Shown: positions 33,982 through 43,554, counted from the first letter of the stretch. The stretch: DNA of 64,000 nt from Desulforapulum sp034007745 (GCA_034007745.1 JAVEQI010000003.1:1-64000), one strand, 5' to 3'. Notes: generated by a model from the sequence alone, not told the origin. Numbers and translations: made by a program.

Positions 33982-35186
33982 TTGGTTTCCATTTTTCGCT
34001 TGAACGTATAGGTTCTCCTGATGTTTTCAACTATACCTCCGGGGCGGAACACCATCATGAGAACCAGAACCGATCCAAAGGTGATCATTCTGAACTGTCC
34101 AAAATCCCTCAGGTATTCGGGCAAAAGGATGAGGAGCAGTGCACCTGAAATTACGCCCAGGATGGAACCCATTCCGCCGAGGACAACCGTACACAGGATG
34201 ATTATTGATTCCCAGATGGTAAAGCTTGCCGGATTGACAAAGGTTGTCTTGGCCGCAAAGATCACACCACCCATGCCGGCCCAGGTGGCCCCCAGGGCAA
34301 AGGCTCTGAGTTTTGTCTTTGCCTTGTCGATTCCCATGGCCTGGCAGGCGATCTCGTCGTCTTTAAGGGCTATCCAGGCCCGGCCGATTCTGGAGTCCTG
34401 GAGCCGATTGATCACAAAGATGGTGAAGATCACCAGAGTAACCAGGATGTAAAAAAGATATACGGTCTCCTGGTCCAGGCTGAGGTCAATTCCAAACAGG
34501 GTGGGTTTGGGAATGTTGGCGATTCCGCTGGGTCCTTGGGAAAACTCGCTCCAGTTTTCCAGCACCAGCCGGATGATCTCTCCAAATCCCAGAGTCACGA
34601 TGGCAAGGTAGTCGCCCCTTAAGCGCAGCACAGGGTAGCCGAGGATAATACCGGAAAACCCCCCTAAAAGTCCGCCCAGGGGAAGTGCGACCCAAAAGGT
34701 TATTCCGAAGTTTAAGTTGAGAAGGGCAAAGGAATAGGCGCCCACGGCAAAAAATGCCACGTATCCAAGGTCCAGAAGCCCTGCAAGCCCAACCACGATG
34801 TTGAGCCCCAACCCCAGCATCACATAGATGAGGGCCGAAATCATGATGCTGGTCTGGTACATGGAAAAAAGATGGGGGAAAACAAGAATAAATACCCCGA
34901 GACCCGTAAGTGCAGGGATGGAAAACCTTCGGTTTGCAGCAATTGTCTGAATTATGCCTGGTTTATCCCCAACCTCTTTCTTGCCGCCCGTCTCCTTTCG
35001 CAGCAGAAGATAGCGCCAGAGCATGGAGAGGAAAAATGCGCCGATTCCTACCCAGATCATGTTTGCCCATCTCCATTCCACGGTATTAGTTACCGTGTTT
35101 ACCTTGATCACCATGATGGGGAAGGTGAGGAACATGAACCAGATAGATGCTGCAAACGATCGTTTTATTTCATTGCCAGCTGTCAT
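33978..35186 (-). CDS. livM: Branched-chain amino-acid ABC transporter permease LivM
   Basis: A 402-residue inner-membrane permease with about 10 hydrophobic segments. The family motif GLNIVVGLAGLLDLGYVAFFAVGAY lies near 125-150, and the cytoplasmic EAA-type coupling loop around GRAWIALKDDEIACQAMGI near residue 275. The N-terminal 90 residues (two helices and a charged linker) are longer than in many LivM proteins. It forms the channel with LivH. Confidence 0.92.
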   Translation of the reverse strand: MTAGNEIKRSFAASIWFMFLTFPIMVIKVNTVTNTVEWRWANMIWVGIGAFFLSMLWRYLLLRKETGGKKEVGDKPGIIQTIAANRRFSIPALTGLGVFILVFPHLFSMYQTSIMISALIYVMLGLGLNIVVGLAGLLDLGYVAFFAVGAYSFALLNLNFGITFWVALPLGGLLGGFSGIILGYPVLRLRGDYLAIVTLGFGEIIRLVLENWSEFSQGPSGIANIPKPTLFGIDLSLDQETVYLFYILVTLVIFTIFVINRLQDSRIGRAWIALKDDEIACQAMGIDKAKTKLRAFALGATWAGMGGVIFAAKTTFVNPASFTIWESIIILCTVVLGGMGSILGVISGALLLILLPEYLRDFGQFRMITFGSVLVLMMVFRPGGIVENIRRTYTFKRKMETK

Positions 35187-35197
35187 AATTAATTTTC

Positions 35198-36106
35198 TTA
35201 TACCTTCTGAGTTTCAGATTTTCCCAGGATTCCAGAGGGCCTGAAGATAAGGATAACCACCAGGATAACAAAGGCGAACACATCCTCGTAATCGCTCGAA
35301 ATGTAGCCTGTGAAAAAACTTTCCGTCCAGCCGAGGACAAAGGCTCCGAGAACCGCCCCGGGGATGCTTCCGATTCCTCCCAGGACCGCCGCCACAAAGG
35401 CCTTGATTCCTACGATGAACCCCATGTAAAAGTTGATCTGTCCGATGTGGGAGGCGATGAGAATCCCGCCGATGGCCGCCGTGGCAGATCCCACCACAAA
35501 GGTGATGGAGATAATTTTGTCCACGTTGATGCCAAGAAGGGCCGCCATGATCTTGTCCTGGGAGGTGGCCCGCATGGCCTTTCCGATCCGGGTAAACTTG
35601 ATCATTATGGTCAGGAGAACCATGACGACAAAGGTGGTGCCGAGAATAACAATCTCGGGGGAGCTTATGATGTGGGCATAGGGCTCCCAAAAGGCAAAAT
35701 CGGGAATTAACGATGGAAATGGGAGAAAATCCGATGTCTGGGCAAGGAGCACATAGTTCTGGAGAAACAGCGACATGCCAATTGCTGAGATCAGGGCCGA
35801 CAGTCTTGGTGCGTTCCTCAGGGGTCTGTAGGCGATTTTTTCCATGGTAAAGCCATAGGCGCTGGAATAAATAACCGCCGCCATTGCCGCCATGACAATC
35901 ACCCCAAGGGCGGGCATGCCCGCCATGGTCAGAACGCTGGAGACGATAAGACCGGTAAAGGCCCCGATCATATAAATTTCTCCATGGGCAAAGTTGATCA
36001 GCTGAATGATGCCGTAGACCATTGTGTATCCAAGGGCGATGAGGGCGTAGATGCTGCCCCGGGTCAGCCCTCCGAAAAAGAGCTGCATAAAGTATTCAAA
36101 ATCCAT
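35198..36106 (-). CDS. livH: Branched-chain amino-acid ABC transporter permease LivH
   Basis: A 302-residue permease with eight or so membrane segments. It shows the LivH hallmarks GLTRGSIYALIALGYTMVYG at 13-32 followed by NFAHGEIYMIGAF, and the coupling loop with GKAMRATSQDKIMAALLGI near 174-192. It is the first permease gene after livK, separated from it by a 316-bp stretch holding a long inverted repeat. Confidence 0.93.
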   Translation of the reverse strand: MDFEYFMQLFFGGLTRGSIYALIALGYTMVYGIIQLINFAHGEIYMIGAFTGLIVSSVLTMAGMPALGVIVMAAMAAVIYSSAYGFTMEKIAYRPLRNAPRLSALISAIGMSLFLQNYVLLAQTSDFLPFPSLIPDFAFWEPYAHIISSPEIVILGTTFVVMVLLTIMIKFTRIGKAMRATSQDKIMAALLGINVDKIISITFVVGSATAAIGGILIASHIGQINFYMGFIVGIKAFVAAVLGGIGSIPGAVLGAFVLGWTESFFTGYISSDYEDVFAFVILVVILIFRPSGILGKSETQKV

Positions 36107-36173
36107 AAAAACCTGCTTTTTAGGTTCAGGGCATTGTTCAGTGAAGGTTCTTTACAATAGTTTCATTCCGCCC

Positions 36174-36346
36174 GCTTTGGTCGCCCTGACCGGAACTGTA
36201 AACGTCGGGGGAATTTTTCTCCTTCCAGTCTAAAGCGCAGGAACTGCGGGCTAAAGTCCTCAAACAGCCTGCGCTTCTTAACGCCTGGAAGGAGAAAAAT
36301 TCTAAACCCCTTTGGTTTACAATGTTCCGGTCAGGGTGACCAAAGC
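36174..36346. repeat. Three-tier 173-bp inverted repeat between livK and livH
   Basis: Three nested pairs of arms fold the element into one long hairpin. The outer arms are 36174-36196 with 36324-36346 (23 bp, one mismatch), starting GCTTTGGTC. The middle arms are 36211-36228 with 36285-36302 (18 bp perfect, GAATTTTTCTCCTTCCAG). The inner arms are 36233-36241 with 36268-36276 (9 bp perfect, AAGCGCAGG). It fills most of the 36107-36422 gap; I see no gene or promoter in the rest. It may be a palindromic mobile element or an mRNA processing hairpin. Confidence 0.85.
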
Positions 36347-36422
36347 GAGCTCTGAAGTCGAGGCTCACACAGTGATGTTTCGACTGGAGTTTCAACGTTA
36401 ATTTCTCAATCAGGTTTCTCGG

Positions 36423-37547
36423 CTATTTCTGCTCTACAAAGGCGCCGTTTTGAACCTGGTACACGGAAAAACCGATGCCCGTTGCATCCCCGTTCTTATC
36501 AAATTTGATCGTGCCAAGGGGGGTGTCCACAGGTTCGGTGTGAAGGGCGTTGACAATGGCGTCATAGTCCGTGGAACCGGCCTTGTCAATGGCGTTTAGC
36601 AGGGCAAGGGCTGCGGAATAGGCTGCGTCGAAAAATGCGCCCGGATCGGCCCCATAGGCATCCTGGTGCTCTTTTTTTGCCTGGATGGCAAGGGGGTTGT
36701 TTGAGATGTCCATTGGACCCGTGGCATAGGTACCTTCTGCGTATTTGCCGGCAACCTTTATAAAGGTGTCGTCCTTTACGCCGTCACCGCCCATGAAGTC
36801 AATTTTCAGCCTTTTTTTCTTCATCTGGGAGATGATCTTGGAGGCCTCAGGATGGTAACCGCCCCAGATCACGAGTTCGGGTTTTGCCCGGCTGATTTTA
36901 GTTACGATGGCAGAATAATCCATGGCACCGGGAGTGACCCCTTCAAACAGGACAACCTCAACACCTGCCTTGGTAAAATGTTCCCGGGCAAGTTCGGCCT
37001 GGCCCTTACCGTAATCCCCCTTGTCATGGAGCACCGCGATCTTTTTTACCTTGAGTACTCCTGTGGCGTATTTGACCTGGAGCTGGGCCTGGACCGCATC
37101 ATGGGCAATGGTTCTGAAAAAATTGGGATACTCTCCACTCAGGGTGAGATCTGGAGTGGTCGCGGATGGGGACATGGTAACGATGTCAGCGTCTTTATAA
37201 AATCCAAGGGCGGCCTTGGTGGCGCCTGAGCAGATGTGGCCAAGGATAACATCTGCACCGTCTGAGACAAGCTTTGTGGCTGTGTTCCCCGCTACCTCAG
37301 GTTTGCACACGTCATCTTCCACCAGCAGTTCCACCTGTTTCCCCAGAACTCCTCCGGCGGCGTTGACCTTTTTAGTCACAAGTTCGGCAGCCTTGACCGT
37401 GGGCAAGCCATAGGATGCAAGATCTCCGCTGTGGGCTCCTGCCACGCCAAGCTTGATAGTGTCTCCGGCAAACAGGTTCCCAGTCAGGGCAACATATGCA
37501 AACAGCAACATGGATAAAATGGCCGATGCTTTTCCCATCTTTTTCAT
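36423..37547 (-). CDS. livK: Branched-chain amino-acid ABC transporter binding protein LivK
   Basis: A 374-residue periplasmic binding protein of type 1 (Leu/Ile/Val family). A Sec signal peptide (MKKMGKASAILSMLLFAYVAL..., cleavage probably near residue 27) precedes KLGVAGAHSGDLASYGLP, and the two-lobe fold is shown by VIVTKISRAKPELVIWGGY and KKIAVLHDKGDYGKG. It captures substrate for LivHMGF. A near-consensus promoter lies upstream at 37603-37631 and GAGGAGAGAGCT precedes the ATG. Confidence 0.94.
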   Translation of the reverse strand: MKKMGKASAILSMLLFAYVALTGNLFAGDTIKLGVAGAHSGDLASYGLPTVKAAELVTKKVNAAGGVLGKQVELLVEDDVCKPEVAGNTATKLVSDGADVILGHICSGATKAALGFYKDADIVTMSPSATTPDLTLSGEYPNFFRTIAHDAVQAQLQVKYATGVLKVKKIAVLHDKGDYGKGQAELAREHFTKAGVEVVLFEGVTPGAMDYSAIVTKISRAKPELVIWGGYHPEASKIISQMKKKRLKIDFMGGDGVKDDTFIKVAGKYAEGTYATGPMDISNNPLAIQAKKEHQDAYGADPGAFFDAAYSAALALLNAIDKAGSTDYDAIVNALHTEPVDTPLGTIKFDKNGDATGIGFSVYQVQNGAFVEQK

Positions 37548-37602
37548 AGCTCTCTCCTCGTTAAAATTTGTTTAATAAAAAAATGTTTGAATTAACCTAT
37601 CT

Positions 37603-37631
37603 TCTATACTGAGACAGGGGATAAGAGTCAA
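37603..37631 (-). promoter_or_regulatory. Sigma70-type promoter of livKHMGF
   Basis: Minus-strand -35 TTGACT (37631-37626), 17-bp spacer, -10 TATAGA (37608-37603), 56 bp upstream of the livK ATG. Confidence 0.7.
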
Positions 37632-37798
37632 TGAAAATCAGGGTATTAGGTTAAAATCCTTGGCCCTTGACTGACTTCTTGGACAATGAATTTTAAATAG
37701 GTCTTGCCTATTTGCCGCCAGGTTCGATAAAAGATCAACAGTAAACTGGGTCGGAGGATCGGCCCATGACATTTAAATCGAGAAAATAGGCCCAGGTT

Positions 37799-38629
37799 AT
37801 GAAACAATGCATAGGTCTTCTGGTAAAGAGGGATGAACGGGCACAGGACAAAGCCCGCGAGCTTGAAAAATGGTTGAACACCAGGGGGGCAAAGGTCGTG
37901 TTTGTAGATAATACCACGCCGTCCGGAATATTGACTGATCTCCTGTGTCTGATTGTCCTTGGCGGTGACGGCACTTTTCTGAGTGCGGCAAGGCTTGTTG
38001 GCAGCAACAGGGTTCCCCTCATGGGCATCAAGTTTGGTGAGGTTGGATTCCTTGCTGAAACCGTTGAAGATCACCTATTTGAGGCAGTTCAGGCGGTCCT
38101 TGAAAACAGGTTCTCCATCGAAGAACGCATGCGCCTCAAGGTTACCGTTGAGAGGGATGGAGAAATAATATCCTGTGTCGATGTGCTCAACGACCTCGTG
38201 CTCACCAAGGGTGCCCTTTCAAGGCTTGCCTATTGCGGGGTCGAAATCAACGGTAAGTATCTGACCACCTACAAGGCCGACGGGCTTATTGTGGCTACCC
38301 CCACCGGATCCACTGCCTATTCCCTTGCGGCCGGAGGTCCAGTGATCCATCCTGCTGTTCCCGGAATAATCCTCACCCCCATCTGTCCATTTACCCTGAC
38401 CAACCGCCCCTTGATCATTCCGGATACCTCCCTTGTGACACTGGGTCTTGACGGCGACCCCACCGACATAGTGCTCACCTTTGACGGCCAGGAGGGCCTG
38501 GACATAACGGGCCGGGACAGGATTACTGTTCAAAAGAGCGACAATCCGGTCACCATGATCTCCTTGTCCGATCAGAATTACTTTAAGGTTTTGAAGGCTC
38601 GGCTGATGTGGTCGGGGGGACGGGGGTAG
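37799..38629 (+). CDS. nadK: NAD kinase
   Basis: A 276-residue ATP-NAD kinase that makes NADP. The diagnostic motifs are LGGDGTFL (54-61, catalytic D57), a conserved FGEVGFLAE, NDLVLTKG and the glycine-rich ADGLIVATPTGSTAYSLAAGGP around 160-181. The length is normal. It is monocistronic between the divergent livK and the convergent DMT transporter. Confidence 0.95.
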   Translation: MKQCIGLLVKRDERAQDKARELEKWLNTRGAKVVFVDNTTPSGILTDLLCLIVLGGDGTFLSAARLVGSNRVPLMGIKFGEVGFLAETVEDHLFEAVQAVLENRFSIEERMRLKVTVERDGEIISCVDVLNDLVLTKGALSRLAYCGVEINGKYLTTYKADGLIVATPTGSTAYSLAAGGPVIHPAVPGIILTPICPFTLTNRPLIIPDTSLVTLGLDGDPTDIVLTFDGQEGLDITGRDRITVQKSDNPVTMISLSDQNYFKVLKARLMWSGGRG

Positions 38630-38655
38630 GGGTTAGTGGGTGTGGGTGGTGGAAC

Positions 38656-38685
38656 GTAGGGGCGATCCCTTGCGGTCGCCCTTTT
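38656..38685. repeat. GTAGGGGCGA-type hairpin repeat, copy 2
   Basis: GTAGGGGCGATCCCTTGCGG followed by TCGCCCTTTT, just after nadK. GGGCGA pairs with TCGCCC. It could also assist termination of nadK because a short T-run follows. Confidence 0.7.
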
Positions 38686-38714
38686 GGACTTGATAATCGA
38701 GTAACTGGGTGTAA

Positions 38715-39620
38715 TCAAACAGCAGGAACGGTTTTTCGTGTTTTGTGCTGGCTCAGGAAGATCCCGCCAAAGACAAGGGTGCAGGCAAGGTATTGCTGAA
38801 AACTCAGGGTTTCGCCAAGGACCACCATCCCCATGACAACGGTGAATACGGGAATCAGGTTGATGTAGGAGCTTGCCTGGCCTGCCGGTATTTTGCTCAC
38901 CCCATAGTTATAGCAGCCATAGGCCCCAAGGGTTACCACGGCTCCAAGGTAGAGAATGGCAAGGGCGGAAACCGGCTCAAAGCTTGTGGGTAGTACGGTT
39001 GAGGGAAAGAACAGGGCCGGAAAAAAGAAGATGCTTCCAGCAAAGGCCTGGATGGCTGTCAGGAACAGCGGATGGAATCCCCGGTTGGTAAGCTGTTTTA
39101 ATATAATGCCGTAGCCTGCGGCGCAAATCATGGCAAGGAATTCAAAAAAATTACCCAGGGCCGGGTTGGGGCTGCTTTCCGTGATCTCACCCCCCAGGCT
39201 CAGCCAGCATGCCCCCACAATGGAAATAATCATGCCGGTTATGATTTTGCCGGTCAATCGTTCGCCTAGGATAAAAAAAGCTCCCGCCGAAACCATTAGG
39301 GGACAGAGGGCGGTTATGACTCCTGCCTGGGATGCTGTTGTGAGCATGAGAGCCTTGGCCTCGAACACAAAGTAAAGGCAGGGTTCCACTAAAACCATGA
39401 GAAGAAGCGGTTTGATGTCTTGCCTGGTGATTGTAACTCCCCTGAATACATGGGGAATAAAGATGAAGCAGAGGCTGCCCACCATCATCCGGCAGGCAAT
39501 TACCACCATGGGATCGTAGTTTGCAAAGGCAAGCTTGAGGGCAACGAAGGAGCTTGCCCACAAGATGCTTGCAACCATAAGGGTTGCATGGGGTAGGAGC
39601 CCCGACATTCGTTCATTCAT
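38715..39620 (-). CDS. EamA/DMT-family transporter
   Basis: A 301-residue integral membrane protein with ten predicted helices in two EamA repeats (about 12-145 and 160-295). The motif ASSFVALKLAFANYDPMVVIACRMM and the closing VVMGMVVLGETLSFQQYLACTLVFGG are characteristic of drug/metabolite exporters. Substrate unknown; amino-acid or metabolite efflux is typical. It stands alone. Confidence 0.87.
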   Translation of the reverse strand: MNERMSGLLPHATLMVASILWASSFVALKLAFANYDPMVVIACRMMVGSLCFIFIPHVFRGVTITRQDIKPLLLMVLVEPCLYFVFEAKALMLTTASQAGVITALCPLMVSAGAFFILGERLTGKIITGMIISIVGACWLSLGGEITESSPNPALGNFFEFLAMICAAGYGIILKQLTNRGFHPLFLTAIQAFAGSIFFFPALFFPSTVLPTSFEPVSALAILYLGAVVTLGAYGCYNYGVSKIPAGQASSYINLIPVFTVVMGMVVLGETLSFQQYLACTLVFGGIFLSQHKTRKTVPAV

Positions 39621-39768
39621 TTTCTAACTGTTCCTAATTTTTAAAGCAACTATCTTGTTTTTCATTGATCCAATTGCTCATTTTTTAAAAGCTATCAGCT
39701 GTTAGCAGAAGAACCACAGATACCCACGATTTTTGTCTGACCCGGATAATCGATGGTCTTGTACTTGG

Positions 39769-39960
39769 TTATCTCAGAGAGTTTTTTTTCTCATTCAGGA
39801 GGGCTATAAAGAAGTTCTCCACGTTGAGAATTCTGCCAAGGGATCTGTGGATGACATCGAAGAGTTCTTTAAGGTCAAAGGTGCTTTTCACCGTATTCGA
39901 GATTTCGAACAGCACATCAATTGTGGTCTTGGCGTCCCTGCTGGTGGGCTTGGTTGTCAT
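39769..39960 (-). pseudogene. N-terminal fragment of a GAF-domain signalling protein
   Basis: A 63-residue frame with a good ribosome-binding site (AGAGG before the ATG at 39960). It contains DVLFEISNTVKSTFDLKELF, then DVIHRSLGRILNVENFFIAL, the start of a GAF domain as found at the N-terminus of sensor kinases and phosphatases. The frame ends after LLNEKKNSLR, where a GAF domain would normally need another 100 residues. It is therefore the leftover 5' end of a larger gene, possibly truncated by rearrangement; a small standalone protein is less likely. Confidence 0.6.
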
Positions 39961-39985
39961 CCTCTATTTCCCCCATAAACGGCAC

Positions 39986-40011
39986 AGCTGGAGCGAGGCA
40001 CTGCTCCAGCT
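39986..40011. repeat. Hairpin AGCTGGAGC / GCTCCAGCT
   Basis: Perfect 9-bp arms with an 8-nt loop in the 39961-40277 gap. It is followed by no T-run on the plus strand. The rest of that gap has no gene or recognisable promoter. Confidence 0.6.
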
Positions 40012-40277
40012 ACAACTAATAATTCAGCCAGCCAGCAGTGATGACCGGCAGTACTGTTTGATAAAACCCTTCGCCTTAAATAAATTTCTAAAATAACCAG
40101 GGTCGAATCAGTGTTGAAAAGTTTGATTAATATTGCATTAATACTGCTTAAAATCAAGATTTATGATAAAGTCATGCCTAGAATAAAAACATGCAAACCC
40201 AAGGAGAAGAACTCTGGTGTTCCAGTGAAAAGGCCTTTAGCGAGTGGGGGTACAGGACCATTAAGAGGGGGTAGAAG

Positions 40278-40964
40278 TTGCTCGGAACCATTGTCAATGC
40301 TGTTGCCATAATTGCAGGCGGTTTTTTGGGTCTGTTGTTCCGGGGAGGTATACCGGAAAAATACAATCGAACCATAATGAACGCCATCAGTCTTGCCGTC
40401 CTTGTTATCGGCATAAAGGGGGCTTTGAAGTCGGACGATCTTCTGGTGGTGATCTTCAGTCTGGCCTTTGGGAGTCTCCTGGGGGAAATGGCAAGGATCG
40501 AAGAGCGCCTTGAATCCCTTGGTAAAAGTCTTGAACGGCGCTTTGCAAAGAACGACAAGGGGTTCTACCAGGGGTTCATCACCTCAACTCTTCTCTTCTG
40601 TGTAGGTTCCATGGCCATTGTTGGTTCCCTTGAGAGCGGTCTTACCGGGGATCACCAGACTCTTTTTGCAAAATCAGCCCTGGACGGTATAACCTCGATC
40701 ATCCTTGGTTCGACCTTTGGTATAGGGGTAGCATTCTCTTCTGGCCCCCTCTTTATTTACCAGGGAGCCATCACCATGGCAGCCGTACTTATCAAACCCC
40801 TTTTAACGCCCCAGGTTGTGACCCAGATGAGTTCTGTGGGAGGCGTTTTGATCATGGCCATCGGGTTCAATCTGCTTGGCACGGCCAAGATCCGCATAGG
40901 AAGTATGCTGCCTGCTGTTTTCCTTCCACTTGTCTGGTTTGCCCTTAAGACACTTGTTGCTTAA
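40278..40964 (+). CDS. DUF554 membrane protein
   Basis: A 228-residue protein with six or seven hydrophobic helices, matching the DUF554 family (possible transporters, function unproven). Conserved words are IVNAVAIIAGGFLGLL at the N-terminus, SLAFGSLLGE in the middle and FCVGSMAIVGSLESGLTGD near 112-130. The start is TTG at 40278, preceded by AGAGGGGG; no ATG fits better. It is monocistronic. Confidence 0.85.
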   Translation: MLGTIVNAVAIIAGGFLGLLFRGGIPEKYNRTIMNAISLAVLVIGIKGALKSDDLLVVIFSLAFGSLLGEMARIEERLESLGKSLERRFAKNDKGFYQGFITSTLLFCVGSMAIVGSLESGLTGDHQTLFAKSALDGITSIILGSTFGIGVAFSSGPLFIYQGAITMAAVLIKPLLTPQVVTQMSSVGGVLIMAIGFNLLGTAKIRIGSMLPAVFLPLVWFALKTLVA

Positions 40965-40981
40965 GCTGTTCGTCAGCGGTA

Positions 40982-41278
40982 TTACATCCCGATCATTCCA
41001 AGTCCCTCTTCAATTTCCAGGTAGGTTTTGATCTCGTAATTATACCCGGGAACACCTATGTAAACGGCCATGCTGTCGCCAACTGCCATCAATCCTTTGG
41101 CAAGCTTTTCATTTTCAAGCTCATAAAGGGTTATGGAGTGTACCCCTCTTTTTACATCCGCAGAAATATAAGGACCTTTCTTGGTAAGAAAATCGGGCAG
41201 CACAGGGGCTGTGAGGAATCGACGGGCAACCTCCTTGGCGCTCTCAGGCGGGTAAGTTACGTTTGATATGATAATCAT
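40982..41278 (-). CDS. Small conserved protein of unknown function
   Basis: A 98-residue protein that I cannot assign. It starts MIIISNVTYPPESAKEVARR and contains ITLYELENEKLAKGL and a YNYEIKTYLEIEEGLG end. The alternating strand-helix pattern could be a dimeric alpha-beta barrel. GGAGCGAG lies upstream of the ATG. It stands just downstream of the acyl-CoA synthetase on the same strand, 83 bp after its stop, so it may belong to that transcript. Confidence 0.6.
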   Translation of the reverse strand: MIIISNVTYPPESAKEVARRFLTAPVLPDFLTKKGPYISADVKRGVHSITLYELENEKLAKGLMAVGDSMAVYIGVPGYNYEIKTYLEIEEGLGMIGM

Positions 41279-41361
41279 GGGCTCGCTCCTTTTATTATTG
41301 TTTCCCCTTTATGTCTCGGTACCGTGCAAACTGTCAAGCAGAACCTGATCTGTCTCGGATT

Positions 41362-43554
41362 TTAATGGGCGGAGAGCCAGCGGGCATAGCGGTACATTCC
41401 GGCCATGGCCTTTACAGCCCTTTCCGGGGAGGGGAAAAATACCCCCTGGTACTTGCAGTCCTCCAATCGGTAGAGGGTACGGCTCTTCTCGTCGGTTAGA
41501 AGGCTCACCCCAAAGACCGGTTTTTGATACTTTTGCGTCAACCTTATCACATGGTTGACATAGTCGTCTTCGGCCTGGAAAAGGGCGTCCCGGATGCCTT
41601 CCATGGTTTGTTTTGAGTAGTCCGGGTCCACCTGGGAAATGGAGTCAACCATTTTTTCCACAAAGATTCGTTTACCATGGATTCCTAGGTGAATCACGGC
41701 ATCACAGCCGTCCCATTTTAAAAGTTCCTCCATGGCAACCCTCGGGATATCTGGATCATTTTCCCCCACTATATCGACGGGATTGGCCCGGCTCCAATAG
41801 GCGGGCAGCATGGTATCGAGGCGCTCGACAATCTGTGTCGAAAGTTCTGAAATCTCGAGACCGTTGTCCATGCAGAGATCTGCAGTCACAACTCCCCAGC
41901 CTCCCCCGAGGGTCATTATGGCCACCCGGTTGCCCCTGGGCAGGGGAAGCGATGAAAACACGGCGGAAAGATCCAGAAGTTCCATGGGCTGATCCACCTG
42001 GATTACTCCGGCCTGTTTGAGTGCTGCCTGCATTACTCTGGCATTGGACGCCATGGCTCCGGTATGGCTTGCCGCAGCTTTTCCACCGGCCCTGGTGCGG
42101 CCCCCGTTGAGAACCACCACGGGTTTTTTCCGGGACACTCTGGTTGCACTTTCAAAAAATCGCCGTCCATCCTTTACGCTCTCAAGGTAGAGTACAACAG
42201 TTTTTGTCAAACTATCATTTTCAAAGGCCTCCATATAATCCTCGATGGTGACCATTGCCTCGTTGCCAGAACCTGAAAAGGCCCGAATACCGATATCCTG
42301 CTGGGTGGCAAAGGCCAGAAGCTGTGTGCCCATGTTGCCAGATTGGCACACAAGGGCGGTTGAACCGGGCATGGGATGGACATGGGCACCGCTGCAGAAA
42401 AATTTTTTGTGGGGATTGCAGATGCCCATGGTGTTAGGGCCAAGAACAATTATGCCGGCCCTTGATGCCTCCTCTACCAGCTCCCTTTCAAGGACCAATC
42501 CCCCAGGGCCTGTTTCTCCGAATCCAGAGGTGATGAGGAGCATGCTCTTTACACCCTTGTTCTTGAACTGGGGGATCAGCTGCATGACCCGGTCTGCCGG
42601 AATGGTTACAACGGCAAGGTCCACCTTACCTTCGATCTCGGCCACGGATCTGTAAACCTTTCTGCCTGTGATGGTTCCTCCCTTTGGATTTACCAGGTAA
42701 ACATCGCCTTGAAAGTCGCCGCCAAGGGTGTTTGTCAGCAGCATGTGGCCCCATTTACCAAGGGTTGACGAAGCCCCTACAAAGGCCACGGAATCTGGAT
42801 AGAAAACCTCGCCCAAAGCCCTAGGGTCCACCTTTGGTCTGGTATAGGTGGATTTTAAAGATTCACCCACTACCACAAGGGCGTCCACTGCAATGATCGC
42901 TCCTTCGGGTGTCACGATCAGGGGATTTATGTCAATCTCTTTTACCAGGGAAAGGTGTTCTGCGATATTGGACAACCCCTTGAGAACGGCTCGTATGGCT
43001 GTTTTGTCCGCCCCTTCTTCCCCCCTGAACGGACCGATGAGCTTCTTTGACACAAGCTCCCCAAGCATCTCGTCCATGTCAAACCTGGAAAGGGGGGCAA
43101 GCCTGAACACCACGTCGTTAAGGGCCTCGGTAAAGATCCCGCCGAGGCCGAACATGACAACCGGTCCAAACTGGGGGTCCCGGAAAATTCCTGCGACAAG
43201 CTCTCTTCTTCCCGTGATCATGGGCTGCACCAGAAGAAATTCAAGGGCGCTGCCTGCAATCTCCATGAGGGAATTCACAGCTGTCCTTACCTCGTCCTCA
43301 TCTGTAAGCCCCACCCTGACAAGCCCTTTTTCGGTCTTGTGGGCAAGTGTGGTCCCCATGGCCTTGACAACGACTGGAAACCCAATTTCATAGGCCGCCA
43401 TGACCGCTTCATCTTCATCGGAAGTCCGGTATTCTTTTACAACCGGAATTCCAAATTCCTTTAAAATTTTTTTGGCGTCGTCCTCAAGCAGCACATTTTT
43501 TCCCGATTCCAGGGCATTGTTTATCAGTTCATTGGCCTTATCGAGCTCGTTCAT
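41362..43554 (-). CDS. ADP-forming acetyl/acyl-CoA synthetase (fused)
   Basis: About 730 residues. The ATP-grasp (beta-type) half comes first (about 1-230: VVVKAMGTTLAHKTEKGLV, EIDINPLIV). It is followed by a CoA-binding Rossmann domain (about 245-370: FVGASSTLGKWG, VNPKGG) and succinyl-CoA-ligase-like domains holding the phospho-histidine loop AAASHTGAMAS. It converts acyl-CoA, ADP and Pi to acid, CoA and ATP, or the reverse. The start at 43554 has AGGAG at 12 bp and forms an ATGA overlap with the TetR stop. Substrate chain length is not shown. Confidence 0.92.
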   Translation of the reverse strand: MNELDKANELINNALESGKNVLLEDDAKKILKEFGIPVVKEYRTSDEDEAVMAAYEIGFPVVVKAMGTTLAHKTEKGLVRVGLTDEDEVRTAVNSLMEIAGSALEFLLVQPMITGRRELVAGIFRDPQFGPVVMFGLGGIFTEALNDVVFRLAPLSRFDMDEMLGELVSKKLIGPFRGEEGADKTAIRAVLKGLSNIAEHLSLVKEIDINPLIVTPEGAIIAVDALVVVGESLKSTYTRPKVDPRALGEVFYPDSVAFVGASSTLGKWGHMLLTNTLGGDFQGDVYLVNPKGGTITGRKVYRSVAEIEGKVDLAVVTIPADRVMQLIPQFKNKGVKSMLLITSGFGETGPGGLVLERELVEEASRAGIIVLGPNTMGICNPHKKFFCSGAHVHPMPGSTALVCQSGNMGTQLLAFATQQDIGIRAFSGSGNEAMVTIEDYMEAFENDSLTKTVVLYLESVKDGRRFFESATRVSRKKPVVVLNGGRTRAGGKAAASHTGAMASNARVMQAALKQAGVIQVDQPMELLDLSAVFSSLPLPRGNRVAIMTLGGGWGVVTADLCMDNGLEISELSTQIVERLDTMLPAYWSRANPVDIVGENDPDIPRVAMEELLKWDGCDAVIHLGIHGKRIFVEKMVDSISQVDPDYSKQTMEGIRDALFQAEDDYVNHVIRLTQKYQKPVFGVSLLTDEKSRTLYRLEDCKYQGVFFPSPERAVKAMAGMYRYARWLSAH

